Source of the DNA: JAGRAX01 sp041391365
GTDB lineage: Bacteria > Bdellovibrionota_G > JALEGL01 > JAGRMV01
Length of the DNA: 64,000 bases
Assembly (NCBI GenBank): GCA_041391365.1
Contig: JAWKOC010000001.1
Span: forward strand, 672,630-736,629
Direction of reading: 5' to 3'
The translations under genes were made by a program, and so were the position numbers. Of the stretch, positions 1-7,910 are shown piece by piece. Below the pieces are notes generated by a model. It was not told the DNA's origin and searched no databases. It worked only from the letters and a program-made list of their open reading frames with translations. The stretch's first letter is position 1. Each line of letters starts with the position of its first letter.

Positions 1-59
1 TTTGAGCTGGAACTGAGTTTTTGTTGTTTGGATTCTACATAGACAAAAATAGAACTCAT
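1..59 (-). CDS. etfA: Electron transfer flavoprotein alpha subunit, N-terminal fragment
   Basis: Only the first 19 codons are inside the window; they read MSSIFVYVESKQQKLSSSS, the usual start of EtfA (M-x-x-I/V-L-V-Y-V-E). The ATG lies 9 nt after the etfB stop and is preceded by a GAGGTGA ribosome-binding site overlapping that stop. EtfA carries the FAD of the EtfAB heterodimer, which passes electrons from acyl-CoA and other dehydrogenases to ETF:quinone oxidoreductase. The etfB-etfA order is typical. The rest of the gene lies beyond the left edge, so FAD-binding residues cannot be checked. Confidence 0.85.
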   Translation of the reverse strand, partial: MSSIFVYVESKQQKLSSSS

Positions 60-68
60 CACATCACC

Positions 69-848
69 TCACAAAACTTTCGCTTCTTCTCGAAGAAGCG
101 TAACCACCTGCTCAACATCACCAGGCAAACCATCTTTGAAAATTTTTCTTTTTCTCTCCTGCACCGGCACAAAAAATTCAGACCATGTTACCGAAGCTGC
201 AGAAGCATCTACACCCACATCCGCCAAAGTCTTTGTGTGCAAAGGTTTTTTCTTGGCGGCCATGATACCTTTGAGTGAAGCATATCGGGGTTGATTCAAT
301 CCTTTGGTTGTGGTCACCACAGCAGGTAGATCGATTTTCCAGGTTTGAGTTCTACCACCCTCAAGATCTTTTCCTACTTGAATGTGATCATCTGACCATT
401 CAAAAGTCTGAACAAAGCAAGCTTGGCTCCAATTCAACATCGTAGCCAGCATAGGTCCGGTGTGGCCGCTATCATCATCGATTGCATGTCGACCTAGAAA
501 AACAAGTTTGGCTTGCGCTTCTTGAACAGCATGCGCAAGGACTTTCGAAACAGAGAGATGATCCAAAGACCATCGATCTTCGGTTTGGATATGCACCGCT
601 TCATCACAGCCCATGGCCATCGCGGTTCTCAATGCTTCTTGGACTTTTGCAGGGCCCACTGAGATCACCGTGACTTTTGCAGCATCTCCAATCTTTTCTT
701 TGAGCTGCAAAGCTTGTTCAATTGCGAATTCATCATATGGATTGATGATCCATTTGATTGCACTTTCATCAATACCCTTTTTGTCGGGCTTTATTGATAT
801 GGTGGCCGATGTATCGGGCACCTGTTTGATACAAACTGCAATGTTCAT
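69..848 (-). CDS. etfB: Electron transfer flavoprotein beta subunit
   Basis: A 259-aa protein of normal EtfB length starting MNIAVCIKQVPDT, the family N-terminus. It has the NPYDEFAIEQAL segment (about residues 36-47) and the AMP-binding region GRHAIDDDSGHTGP (about 119-132). It ends with the typical C-terminal arm that wraps around EtfA. EtfB binds AMP and docks partner dehydrogenases in the cytoplasm. It is followed directly by etfA and preceded by the outer-membrane protein gene with a 27-nt gap, so it is probably the distal part of the gshA-to-etfA transcript. A GGGAG site precedes the ATG. Assignment is firm; the partner dehydrogenase is unknown. Confidence 0.95.
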   Translation of the reverse strand: MNIAVCIKQVPDTSATISIKPDKKGIDESAIKWIINPYDEFAIEQALQLKEKIGDAAKVTVISVGPAKVQEALRTAMAMGCDEAVHIQTEDRWSLDHLSVSKVLAHAVQEAQAKLVFLGRHAIDDDSGHTGPMLATMLNWSQACFVQTFEWSDDHIQVGKDLEGGRTQTWKIDLPAVVTTTKGLNQPRYASLKGIMAAKKKPLHTKTLADVGVDASAASVTWSEFFVPVQERKRKIFKDGLPGDVEQVVTLLREEAKVL

Positions 849-875
849 CTGATGCGTACTCCCTTTTTCAATGCT

Positions 876-1463
876 TTAAAAATGATAAGACAAAGTTCCC
901 GTGATGGAACCTACATCCGCGACTCCAAGACTGCTGATCAAATTGAAATTGGCCAATACGCCCACGGACAACTCTTTGAGAATGTACATGTCGATGTTCA
1001 CCCCTGCTTGATAGGCGAAGTTGTAAAAGGTGAATCCAAACTCATCTCGGTACGCAAATCCCAGTCCACCATTGAGTCCCACCTCAAAAAAAGAAATGGG
1101 CAACACCAATCGAGGACCAAAAGTTCCAATGAAATAGGTACGTCGAGAATCCAATCCGACCTGAAAAAGAGGTCCGATCGCCACAAATTTGTCCAACGCA
1201 GCTTCCACACTTCCCACCATCCAAAACATTTGTGGATCAAAGGAAGTTCCCGCACCCGCCCGAACATTGAAGGAAGGGTGTTGCGTTCGACCAATGGGCA
1301 AAGTCTGATCCGCAGGTTTGAGATTCGAGGCATCTCCCACAGAAGTTGAGGTTGAAGCCGTTTCATCCACCAACCCAGAGTCTTCTACCGGAACAATGGT
1401 CTGGGCGTGAGCCAAGGGGCTCATCGTCAACACGCATGCCAAAAGAAAAAGAATTCGTTTCAT
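876..1463 (-). CDS. Outer-membrane beta-barrel protein, unknown function
   Basis: A 195-aa protein with a clear signal peptide: MKRILFLLACVL, then a hydrophobic stretch ending in AHAQ (cleavage about residue 21). An 8-residue upstream extension is possible, but the ATG at 1463 overlaps the transaldolase stop as TGATG, which argues for translational coupling and this start. After a low-complexity Ser/Thr-rich linker (about 25-55) the rest alternates hydrophobic and polar residues with many Gly and aromatic residues and ends in SYHF; a C-terminal Phe is typical of BAM-inserted barrels. About eight strands seem likely. I do not recognise the family further; a small OmpA/OmpW-like porin or structural barrel is possible. 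Confidence 0.7.
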   Translation of the reverse strand: MKRILFLLACVLTMSPLAHAQTIVPVEDSGLVDETASTSTSVGDASNLKPADQTLPIGRTQHPSFNVRAGAGTSFDPQMFWMVGSVEAALDKFVAIGPLFQVGLDSRRTYFIGTFGPRLVLPISFFEVGLNGGLGFAYRDEFGFTFYNFAYQAGVNIDMYILKELSVGVLANFNLISSLGVADVGSITGTLSYHF

Positions 1464-2110
1464 CACAATTTGACCTTCTTCCAATCTTGTTCGAACACTT
1501 CAAATCCTTTGTCTGTCAGAGGATGAGAAATAAACTGTTTCATGACCTTGTAGGGAATGGTGGCCACATCTGCTCCCATCATGGCCGCATCCACCACATG
1601 AATGGGGCTGCGAACACTTGCCACAAGTACTTCGGTTTCAAAGCCGTAGTTTTCATAAATCTGCACCAATTGTCCGATCAATTCCATTCCATAATGAGAA
1701 ATATCATCCAATCGACCTACAAAAGGACTTATGTATCGGGCTCCGGCTTTGGCCGCAAGAAGTCCTTGCAAGGGAGAAAAACATAGGGTCACATTCACAG
1801 GAATGCTTTCTTCCGAAAGTCTTTTCGTGGCTTTGAGTCCCTCGCTCGTCAAGGGCAGTTTGACCACCACATTGTCGGCGATTTTGGCCAATCGTTCCCC
1901 CTCTTTGACCATTTGATCAGCCGTAGAGACCCCAGCGACTTCCAAACTCACCGGACCTGGAACCAAGTCACAAATTTCACTCACCAGATCCTCATAAGGT
2001 GTGGTTTCTTTGGCCACAAGGCTGGGATTGGTCGTTACACCGTCCAGTACCCCCCAAGAAAGAGCATCTTTGATTTCGTCTATGTTCGCGGTATCGATAA
2101 AGAATTTCAT
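1463..2110 (-). CDS. tal: Transaldolase (TalC/MipB short type)
   Basis: A 215-aa protein matching the short transaldolase / fructose-6-phosphate aldolase class. It begins MKFFIDTANIDEIKDA, contains GVTTNPSLVAKE (about 25-36), the Schiff-base lysine in VVKLPLT (about residues 83-89), and ASVRSPIHVVDAAMMGADVATIPY near the C-terminus. It interconverts sedoheptulose-7-P plus glyceraldehyde-3-P and erythrose-4-P plus fructose-6-P in the non-oxidative pentose phosphate pathway. An upstream in-frame ATG would add 13 non-conserved residues, so I start at 2110. Its stop overlaps the start of the barrel gene. True F6P aldolase activity cannot be excluded from sequence alone. Confidence 0.93.
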   Translation of the reverse strand: MKFFIDTANIDEIKDALSWGVLDGVTTNPSLVAKETTPYEDLVSEICDLVPGPVSLEVAGVSTADQMVKEGERLAKIADNVVVKLPLTSEGLKATKRLSEESIPVNVTLCFSPLQGLLAAKAGARYISPFVGRLDDISHYGMELIGQLVQIYENYGFETEVLVASVRSPIHVVDAAMMGADVATIPYKVMKQFISHPLTDKGFEVFEQDWKKVKL

Positions 2111-2158
2111 GCGAGCATAGGCGTATCCTATGGTCCAGGAGCTTGTCAAGCAATGCAG

Positions 2159-2989
2159 CTAGCCAAGAGGAAATTGACCCGAAAACAGATGTACAGGCTG
2201 AGTCCGCAGACACACCCCTTGAGCCATCACGTATACCTGGCTTTTTCCTGCGTTGGTGTGCACCCAGACGGGACTTTGCGCCTTTTCATTGCGGATGGCT
2301 ACCACGGCCGCGGCGGCAGCCCCCCCGAGGGAGCCTTGTTGCAATCCTCGACCTCTTTCCCACACCCTCACAATCAAATTCTGAGGATTGAGGACAAATG
2401 CAAGAACAATACTGGCCTTTTTGGGAAACAAAAAATGTCCTTCAAGCTCAGGGCCGATCTTGGAAATCCAATCCAAGTTTTTTTGCCAATCCAAAAAACA
2501 GACCGCAAAAGGCTCGCCGATCGACAAACAATACATTTTGAGTCGTATATCTTTGATCGAAATGGGTTTGCCCCAAGGAACCTCATGCGTAGAAATGGGA
2601 ATGCTCCTGGCATCGAATGCTGGAGGCTCAAGATCGACATGAAACTCATCGTTCTCAAATCGAGTGACTTTTTTCTCAAATCGATCGTCCAAAAACAATA
2701 CATGATCCACCCCATCCCTGTTGTGCAGCCAGTGTGCAGCCGACAACAACGCAGTTTCGTCGTGTTTGATTTTTTTTCCCAAGGAATCAAACACCTGAAT
2801 GCGGCATACAGATTTTTCGTGGCTGGAAACGAGGGCCAAAAACTGTGCACCCACTCCTACGAAGGGATCACACATTTTTTTGGCCAGCTCTTCAACACCT
2901 TCTTGGGACAAATCGCGAGCATGAATCAAGGCCAGAGAACGACCGCAACAGTAATAGCGGTCAAAGGATATGTGTTTGTCTTTTTTCAT
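2159..2989 (-). CDS. Diaminopimelate epimerase-like protein lacking both catalytic cysteines
   Basis: A 276-aa protein of DapF length and layout. FDRYYCCGRSLALI near the N-terminus aligns with the DapF pattern F-x-K-Y-H-G-x-G-N-D-F. VFDSLGKKIKHDETALLSAA takes the place of the NADGS-x-CGNG motif. LSIGEPFAV matches the S-M-G-N-P-H element. ERGRGLQQGSLGGAAAAAV replaces ERG-x-G-x-T-x-ACGTGA. Both active-site cysteines and the N-terminal Asn are therefore missing, so epimerisation of LL-diaminopimelate is unlikely. The start at 2989 overlaps the vanZ-like gene by 29 nt; the N-terminal motif begins right after it. A non-catalytic DapF paralogue or another member of the fold is the best reading; the function is unknown. 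Confidence 0.7.
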   Translation of the reverse strand: MKKDKHISFDRYYCCGRSLALIHARDLSQEGVEELAKKMCDPFVGVGAQFLALVSSHEKSVCRIQVFDSLGKKIKHDETALLSAAHWLHNRDGVDHVLFLDDRFEKKVTRFENDEFHVDLEPPAFDARSIPISTHEVPWGKPISIKDIRLKMYCLSIGEPFAVCFLDWQKNLDWISKIGPELEGHFLFPKKASIVLAFVLNPQNLIVRVWERGRGLQQGSLGGAAAAAVVAIRNEKAQSPVWVHTNAGKSQVYVMAQGVCLRTQPVHLFSGQFPLG

Positions 2990-3425
2990 CGTACTTGCGC
3001 CGCAAAGCCACCCAAAGCTGGAAAAGCACCGCGCCGAAAGTATCCAGCGCGACATCTGCAATGGAGGAAGTTCTCTCCATCACCCAGCTCTGATGCCACT
3101 CATCTATACTGGCATAGACAAATGAAAACACAATAGCCAAAATCCCCAGAGGGAGACGCCAATTTTTTTTCACATTCCATGATTTTCCTGCGCTAACCAA
3201 AAACATCCCAGACAAAATGGCATAGGCGGTCACATGACCGCATTTTCTCAAAACAAGATTGAGGTTTTGTAATCCATCAGATTCCAAAGACCCTCCAAAC
3301 CATCCCCAGACCATCTCAACCCATGATGATGTATGTGACGCAGAAAAACCTGCTCCAGAGGCCACCCACAAAATCAACATCCACAAGATCAAAGGCAACG
3401 AGTATCGAACACGAAAAACGCTCAC
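2961..3425 (-). CDS. VanZ-like membrane protein
   Basis: A 154-aa protein with about four hydrophobic segments and VanZ family marks: RKCGHVTAYAIL (Arg-Lys...His), YASIDEWHQSW (Y-A-x-x-D-E-x-H-Q) and SSIADVALDTFGA (S-x-x-D-x-x-x-D-x-x-G). The start chosen is a GTG at 3425 that overlaps the gshA stop as GTGA, immediately before the first membrane segment. An ATG at 3476 would add 17 residues and overlap gshA by 55 nt. VanZ is named after a teicoplanin-resistance accessory gene, but most members have no proven role. The position between gshA and the DapF-like gene gives no clear function. Confidence 0.8.
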   Translation of the reverse strand: MSVFRVRYSLPLILWMLILWVASGAGFSASHTSSWVEMVWGWFGGSLESDGLQNLNLVLRKCGHVTAYAILSGMFLVSAGKSWNVKKNWRLPLGILAIVFSFVYASIDEWHQSWVMERTSSIADVALDTFGAVLFQLWVALRRKYDEKRQTHIL

Positions 3426-4756
3426 AAGGTCTTTCCCCGTGGATCGGACTCCTTGAGAATATCTGCCAAAGTCCATGGCTCAGCCGATGCGCTCAATCTC
3501 TTTTTTCTCATTTCCCCGGGGGATGTTCCGGCTTGAGCCAGATCAAAAAATGGCAAAAAGCACTCTTGCTCTTTTGAGTCCATCGTGTGAATGGCTTTCT
3601 CAGCCGCTGTTTTCGCATGGCTGGCCAAAGTGACTCCTCCCAACTCAGCATGGAGTCCTTTGTGGATCAGTTCATCATAAGCACGCATAAGATCCGAGTA
3701 GGCAAAAGCAGAAAAATGCTCTTCCAATGCCGACAAAAGATCTTCCGAGCGACTGATCTGAAACCAAAAAACCCCCAAGGCCACGGCCAAATCTATGGAA
3801 TTTTGATCCGCCGTTCGAACCTCCAAATGGTTTTTTAATCGAACATCTGGAAACAAGGTCGTCAAATGCAAGTCCCAGTCTCCCAGCTGAACATCATCGG
3901 AGGAAGAAAGATACTCTCGAAAAGTCTGATGAGTCCTATCGTGGTAGCTGCCATCGCGCACGATAAAATACATGGGAACGTCCAAGGCATACTCCATGTA
4001 TCTCTCAAAAGAAAAACTTCCATCCACAAAAAATGCTGGGGTTCCCGTGCGATCTGGATCGCTGTGCATCCAAATGGATTGGCGTCTTCCCAAAACTTTG
4101 GAAGCTCGAAACTTTTCTACCGAGGAGTTGGAATACAGCGCAGCTACGACAGGCCCCAGCATCGAAGAAACAAACATTTTTCGTTTTGCATCTTGCTCGT
4201 CTTGATAGTCAAAATTGACCTGAATCGAGGCTGTCATGGTCATCATTTCCAAAAAAGCACGATCCCTGGTTTCATATTTCTGACGCATGATTTTGTAGCG
4301 AGACTTGGGCATCCAGGAGGCTTCTTCCACCGAGATGCTTGGCAAAAACCCAACATCAGCCCATTGGAACCCAAGGGTGTTGGAAATGGTTTTCATTTCT
4401 CCATGAACATCTCGAAGACCCTGATCCATTTCCTCAACCGTAGAATAGGCCCGGGAACTGAGCTCGACCTGACCTCCCGGCTCCAACGTAATGGCATCCT
4501 GCCCCCTTTTCAAACCAATCCATCGATGATCATCCAAAATGGGAGTCCACTGGGGAGAAAAATGCTTGAGAATCGATCGAACCGAAACCTCTCCGTCATA
4601 AGGCAGAGGGAATCCAGTCTTGGGACTCAATGCGAAACGTTCAAACTCCACCCCTACCTGAAAACGTTCGGGAGGTCGTCCCCCTCCGAAAAACGTATCC
4701 ATAAGGTCATCTCTGGTTTGAATTTTTTTATGGTTGGCGTCTAATTCTCTGCTCAA
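3422..4756 (-). CDS. gshA: Glutamate-cysteine ligase (plant/GCS2 type)
   Basis: A 444-aa enzyme of the GCS2 superfamily, plant-like branch. It has RFQVGVEFERFAL (about 32-44), the signature EPGGQVELSSR (about 92-102), TASIQVNFDY (about 175-184), an SSVEKFRASKVLGRR segment, and the C-terminal EVRTADQNSIDLAVAL. It ligates glutamate and cysteine to gamma-glutamylcysteine, the first step of glutathione synthesis, in the cytoplasm. The start is a TTG at 4756; the next in-frame ATG (4702) would cut into the conserved TRDDLM region. It heads the minus-strand operon and has a good promoter directly upstream. No gshB lies in this window. A related EgtA-like ligase role cannot be excluded. Confidence 0.88.
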   Translation of the reverse strand: MSRELDANHKKIQTRDDLMDTFFGGGRPPERFQVGVEFERFALSPKTGFPLPYDGEVSVRSILKHFSPQWTPILDDHRWIGLKRGQDAITLEPGGQVELSSRAYSTVEEMDQGLRDVHGEMKTISNTLGFQWADVGFLPSISVEEASWMPKSRYKIMRQKYETRDRAFLEMMTMTASIQVNFDYQDEQDAKRKMFVSSMLGPVVAALYSNSSVEKFRASKVLGRRQSIWMHSDPDRTGTPAFFVDGSFSFERYMEYALDVPMYFIVRDGSYHDRTHQTFREYLSSSDDVQLGDWDLHLTTLFPDVRLKNHLEVRTADQNSIDLAVALGVFWFQISRSEDLLSALEEHFSAFAYSDLMRAYDELIHKGLHAELGGVTLASHAKTAAEKAIHTMDSKEQECFLPFFDLAQAGTSPGEMRKKRLSASAEPWTLADILKESDPRGKTL

Positions 4757-4783
4757 AAGATACTCTACCGATCTATGGAAGCT

Positions 4784-4812
4784 CTCATATATTCATCCCA
4801 GGATTTTGTAAA
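4784..4812 (-). promoter_or_regulatory. Predicted sigma-70 promoter for the gshA operon
   Basis: On the minus strand TTTACA (4807-4812) is followed after exactly 17 bp by TATGAG (4784-4789). This matches the -35 in five of six and the -10 in four of six positions. The expected transcription start is near 4777, leaving a leader of about 20 nt before the gshA TTG. Confidence 0.55.
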
Positions 4813-4964
4813 ACCTGAAACGGTTTTGCGTTTGCAGGCTTTGCACCCACACAAAAAGACCATCCGCCGCAAATCCAAGAAGGAAAAGGTCATAATTTAT
4901 GTCGCAGGCTAGCTCCATTTCAAACTACCTGCTATAGTGATGATGAGGTTGATACGTTAAAATT

Positions 4965-7103
4965 ATGAGATCCATTGATTCGATCATAGAAAAAATCAAA
5001 GAGTTCCGTCCCAAAGAAAGCACGGACATGATACTTGAAGCCTATCACATGGCCAAAAATGCTCACTCCGGCCAAACCAGAAAATCAGGAGATCCCTACT
5101 TTTCTCACCCATTGGAAGTGGCCTATATCCTTGCTTCCCATCGAATGGATGTTGAGACCATTGCAACTGGCCTTTTGCACGACGTCGTAGAAGATACGCA
5201 AATTTCTTTGGAAGAAATCGAAAAAAAATTTGGAAACGAAGTCATGCACCTGGTGGATGGAGTCACAAAAATTTCTTCCATTTCCTTCCGTTCCAAAGAT
5301 GTCCGTCAAAGCGAGAGCTTTCGAAAAATGCTTTTGGCGATGGCCAAAGACATCCGAGTCATCATCATCAAATTGACAGATCGACTTCACAACATGCGGA
5401 CCTTAGACCACATGAAAGAAAACAAGCAACAAGCCATTGCCAAAGAAACGCTGGATATCTATGCTCCCATCGCACATCGTCTGGGGATTTCATGGATGAA
5501 ACAAGAGTTGGAAGATCTATGTTTTCGATCCTTGCATCAAGAAACCTACAAAAAACTTGATGATCAACTCTCCGAATTCAAAAAAGAAAGAGACATTTAC
5601 ATTTCCAAAGTGATCAAGCTCATTCAAAAAGAACTTGGCCAATACAAACTCGGCCACTTGGAAGTATCCGGTAGACACAAACATTTGTACTCCATTTTTC
5701 GAAAAATGGAAAAACGGAACATGTCCTTTGAACAGATCACCGATTTGATTGCTTTTCGAATTGTCGTCGACACGATCCCCCAATGCTACGAAGCTCTTGG
5801 ACACATTCACAGTTTGTGGAAACCTGTACCCGGACGTTTCAAAGACTATATCGCTTTGCCCAAAGCAAACATGTATCAGTCTCTTCATACCACTGTATTT
5901 GGGCCTGAAAGCACGCGAATTGAGATTCAGATCCGCACTCACTCGATGCACCAATTTGCAGAGGAAGGGGTTGCAGCTCATTGGATTTATAAAACCAATG
6001 AAAAAGCATCCCAAAAAGATCTAACGCAATACTCATGGATCAAACAAATGTTGGATCTCCAAGAGGATCTATCGGACTCTCATGAGTTTATCGAAACCGT
6101 AAAAATTGATCTCTACTCAGACGAGGTTTATGTTTTCACCCCCCAAGGTGAAGTGATTGAGTTGCCCAGAGGTAGCACGCCTCTCGATTTTGCCTATCGC
6201 ATTCACACGGAAGTTGGAAACCGTTGCAAAGGTGCAAAAATCGGGGGTAAAATTGTTCCGCTCAAATACAAACTTCGCAACGGAGATGTTGTAAGCATCA
6301 TCACCGATCCAAACTCGAAACCATCAAAAGATTGGCTTAAGTATGCCATCACATCCAAGGCCAAATCCAAAATTCGATCCCTACTCAAATTGGAAGAACG
6401 AGAAACAGGAAGAGTCATTGGAAAAGAACTCTTGGACAAAGAAATAAAAAAGATCGGACAGAATACAGACAAGCTTTTATCTTCGGGAAAAATCAAAGAA
6501 ATTTTGCCACAATTTCATCTCGGTGAAGTTCAAGAGCTTTTTTTGCGCATTGGCTATGGAAAAATCGATCCAAAGGAAGTTGTTCGTGTACTTTTTCCAA
6601 AAGAAGAACCAGAAACACTCACCGGACAAATTGAGGGCTTTTTTCAAAAACTTCGCCCATCATCTTCCCCAATCCAAGTCGGTGGAATCAATGATGTCAT
6701 GGTCCGATTTGGAAAATGCTGTGACCCGCTCCCAGGAGATCCAATTTTGGGATTCATCACACGGGGACGTGGAATCACGGTGCACCGAAATGACTGTTTC
6801 ATGATTTTGGAAATGGACAATGAAAGAAAAATTGATGTCGAATGGACCAAAGCAGGAAATGCCTCCCGCGTCGTTCGAATACGCATCATTTCCAAAGACA
6901 AACCTGGGATGCTTGCTGAAGTTTCCAAAGTCATCACGCAGACCGGTGGAAACATTTCACAAGCGAAGATTGAAACCACAAAAGACGAAACCGCCATCAT
7001 TTTATTTGATGTGTCGATCCAGAATGTTTCTCAATTGCAAAACATGAAAAAAGCCATTGAAAGTCTCAAAGGTGTCATCTGCGTAGAACGCGCCAAAAAA
7101 TAA
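4965..7103 (+). CDS. rel: Bifunctional (p)ppGpp synthetase/hydrolase (Rel/SpoT family)
   Basis: A 712-aa long RSH protein. The HD hydrolase domain has H48 in YFSHPLEVAY and the catalytic HDVVEDT at residues 72-78, intact. The synthetase domain includes GRFKDYIALPKANMYQSLH (about 288-306); this RxKD motif marks bifunctional rather than synthetase-only enzymes. Next come a TGS domain (DEVYVFTPQGEVIELPRGST, about 386-405), a conserved Cys region (GKCCDPLPGDP) and a C-terminal ACT domain (about 640-712). It makes and degrades the alarmone in response to starvation. It is divergent from gshA and followed by radC 45 nt downstream. It is probably the only long RSH, but that cannot be seen here. Confidence 0.95.
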   Translation: MRSIDSIIEKIKEFRPKESTDMILEAYHMAKNAHSGQTRKSGDPYFSHPLEVAYILASHRMDVETIATGLLHDVVEDTQISLEEIEKKFGNEVMHLVDGVTKISSISFRSKDVRQSESFRKMLLAMAKDIRVIIIKLTDRLHNMRTLDHMKENKQQAIAKETLDIYAPIAHRLGISWMKQELEDLCFRSLHQETYKKLDDQLSEFKKERDIYISKVIKLIQKELGQYKLGHLEVSGRHKHLYSIFRKMEKRNMSFEQITDLIAFRIVVDTIPQCYEALGHIHSLWKPVPGRFKDYIALPKANMYQSLHTTVFGPESTRIEIQIRTHSMHQFAEEGVAAHWIYKTNEKASQKDLTQYSWIKQMLDLQEDLSDSHEFIETVKIDLYSDEVYVFTPQGEVIELPRGSTPLDFAYRIHTEVGNRCKGAKIGGKIVPLKYKLRNGDVVSIITDPNSKPSKDWLKYAITSKAKSKIRSLLKLEERETGRVIGKELLDKEIKKIGQNTDKLLSSGKIKEILPQFHLGEVQELFLRIGYGKIDPKEVVRVLFPKEEPETLTGQIEGFFQKLRPSSSPIQVGGINDVMVRFGKCCDPLPGDPILGFITRGRGITVHRNDCFMILEMDNERKIDVEWTKAGNASRVVRIRIISKDKPGMLAEVSKVITQTGGNISQAKIETTKDETAIILFDVSIQNVSQLQNMKKAIESLKGVICVERAKK

Positions 7104-7117
7104 AGAAACAATCCCAA

Positions 7118-7133
7118 TTGGCACACTTCTTGT
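7118..7133 (+). promoter_or_regulatory. Sigma-54-like -24/-12 element before radC
   Basis: TTGGCAC, five bases, TTGT resembles the RpoN promoter (TTGGCAC-N5-TTGC) with one deviation: the -12 GC is GT. The implied start is near 7145, only about 4 nt before the radC ATG, which lacks a ribosome-binding site, so the transcript would be nearly leaderless. This is a chance match unless an RpoN and an enhancer-binding protein site are shown. Confidence 0.25.
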
Positions 7134-7148
7134 GATGAACAAGAAATC

Positions 7149-7910
7149 ATGAAGAAAACACCTCCCGCAGTAGGAAAATCAAATCAAAAACAGACCGAGA
7201 ATCTTCCATCTCGACCAGTGTCGATCGAAAAGCATCCGGATCCACCTCGAGAGCGTTTGGAGAAATGTGGAGCCAAACATCTATCGATTCGAGAACTTCT
7301 ATGTCTGCTTGTTGGAACAGGAACCAAACATCAAACCGTTTATCAAGTTGTAGATACACTTCTGAGTAATCCATTTTGGAAAGATGATCTCAAAGCGCAA
7401 AAGATTTCTTATTTGACCAAGCTCTCTGGTCTTGGCACCTCCAAAGCAGCTCGAATCATCGCAGCGGTAGAACTGGGAAAACGCCTTCATGAGCCGCCCT
7501 GCCCCGTTTTGCGATCCCTTCATCACAGCAAACGTGTCTACGAGTATATCCGACCTCATCTGTCCAACCTCACCCACGAGGTTTTTTGGGTACTGGGCGT
7601 AGATCACTCTCACCACCCACTGTTTTTGGAAACCATGGGCACTGGAAGCAAAACCCAAGTTCATTTCATGATTCGAGAAGTCTTTTCAATTTTGCTTCGA
7701 TCCGAAGCAACTGGATTTTTCTGCATCCACAATCACCCGAGTGGGAATCCCATGCCAAGCGTAGAGGACGAACACATCACCATGAAGTTACTGCAGGGTT
7801 CACACGTGGTCGGAATTCATTTCATTGACCACATCATTGCAACGTCATCTCAATATTTTAGCTTTGCCGACCAACATGACTTGTTTTCATCAAGAAAAAT
7901 GAACTTGTAA
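7149..7910 (+). CDS. radC: RadC-family JAB/MPN domain protein
   Basis: A 253-aa protein with the two RadC parts. First is an N-terminal UPF0758 helix-hairpin-helix region (PPRERLEKCGAKHLSIREL, then LSGLGTSKAARIIAAVELGKR). Second is a C-terminal JAMM metal-binding domain with HNHPSG-x7-D at about residues 194-207. An upstream conserved Glu is expected within the domain. The name comes from a radiation-sensitive mutant later traced to recG; the true function is unsettled, with links to transformation and DNA repair. It follows rel on the same strand. Its 3' end overlaps the convergent oxidoreductase gene by 21 bp. Confidence 0.92.
   Translation: MKKTPPAVGKSNQKQTENLPSRPVSIEKHPDPPRERLEKCGAKHLSIRELLCLLVGTGTKHQTVYQVVDTLLSNPFWKDDLKAQKISYLTKLSGLGTSKAARIIAAVELGKRLHEPPCPVLRSLHHSKRVYEYIRPHLSNLTHEVFWVLGVDHSHHPLFLETMGTGSKTQVHFMIREVFSILLRSEATGFFCIHNHPSGNPMPSVEDEHITMKLLQGSHVVGIHFIDHIIATSSQYFSFADQHDLFSSRKMNL

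Noticed and set aside
852..1349. 165-aa plus-strand frame
   Set aside because: Lies antisense to the outer-membrane barrel gene, which has a signal peptide and coupled start.
1913..3136. 407-aa plus-strand frame
   Set aside because: Antisense to transaldolase, the DapF-like gene and the VanZ-like gene; no domain or ribosome-binding site.
4775..4912. 45-codon frame starting MEALIYSSQDF between gshA and rel
   Set aside because: No ribosome-binding site, and the gshA promoter lies inside it on the other strand; a chance frame is likelier.
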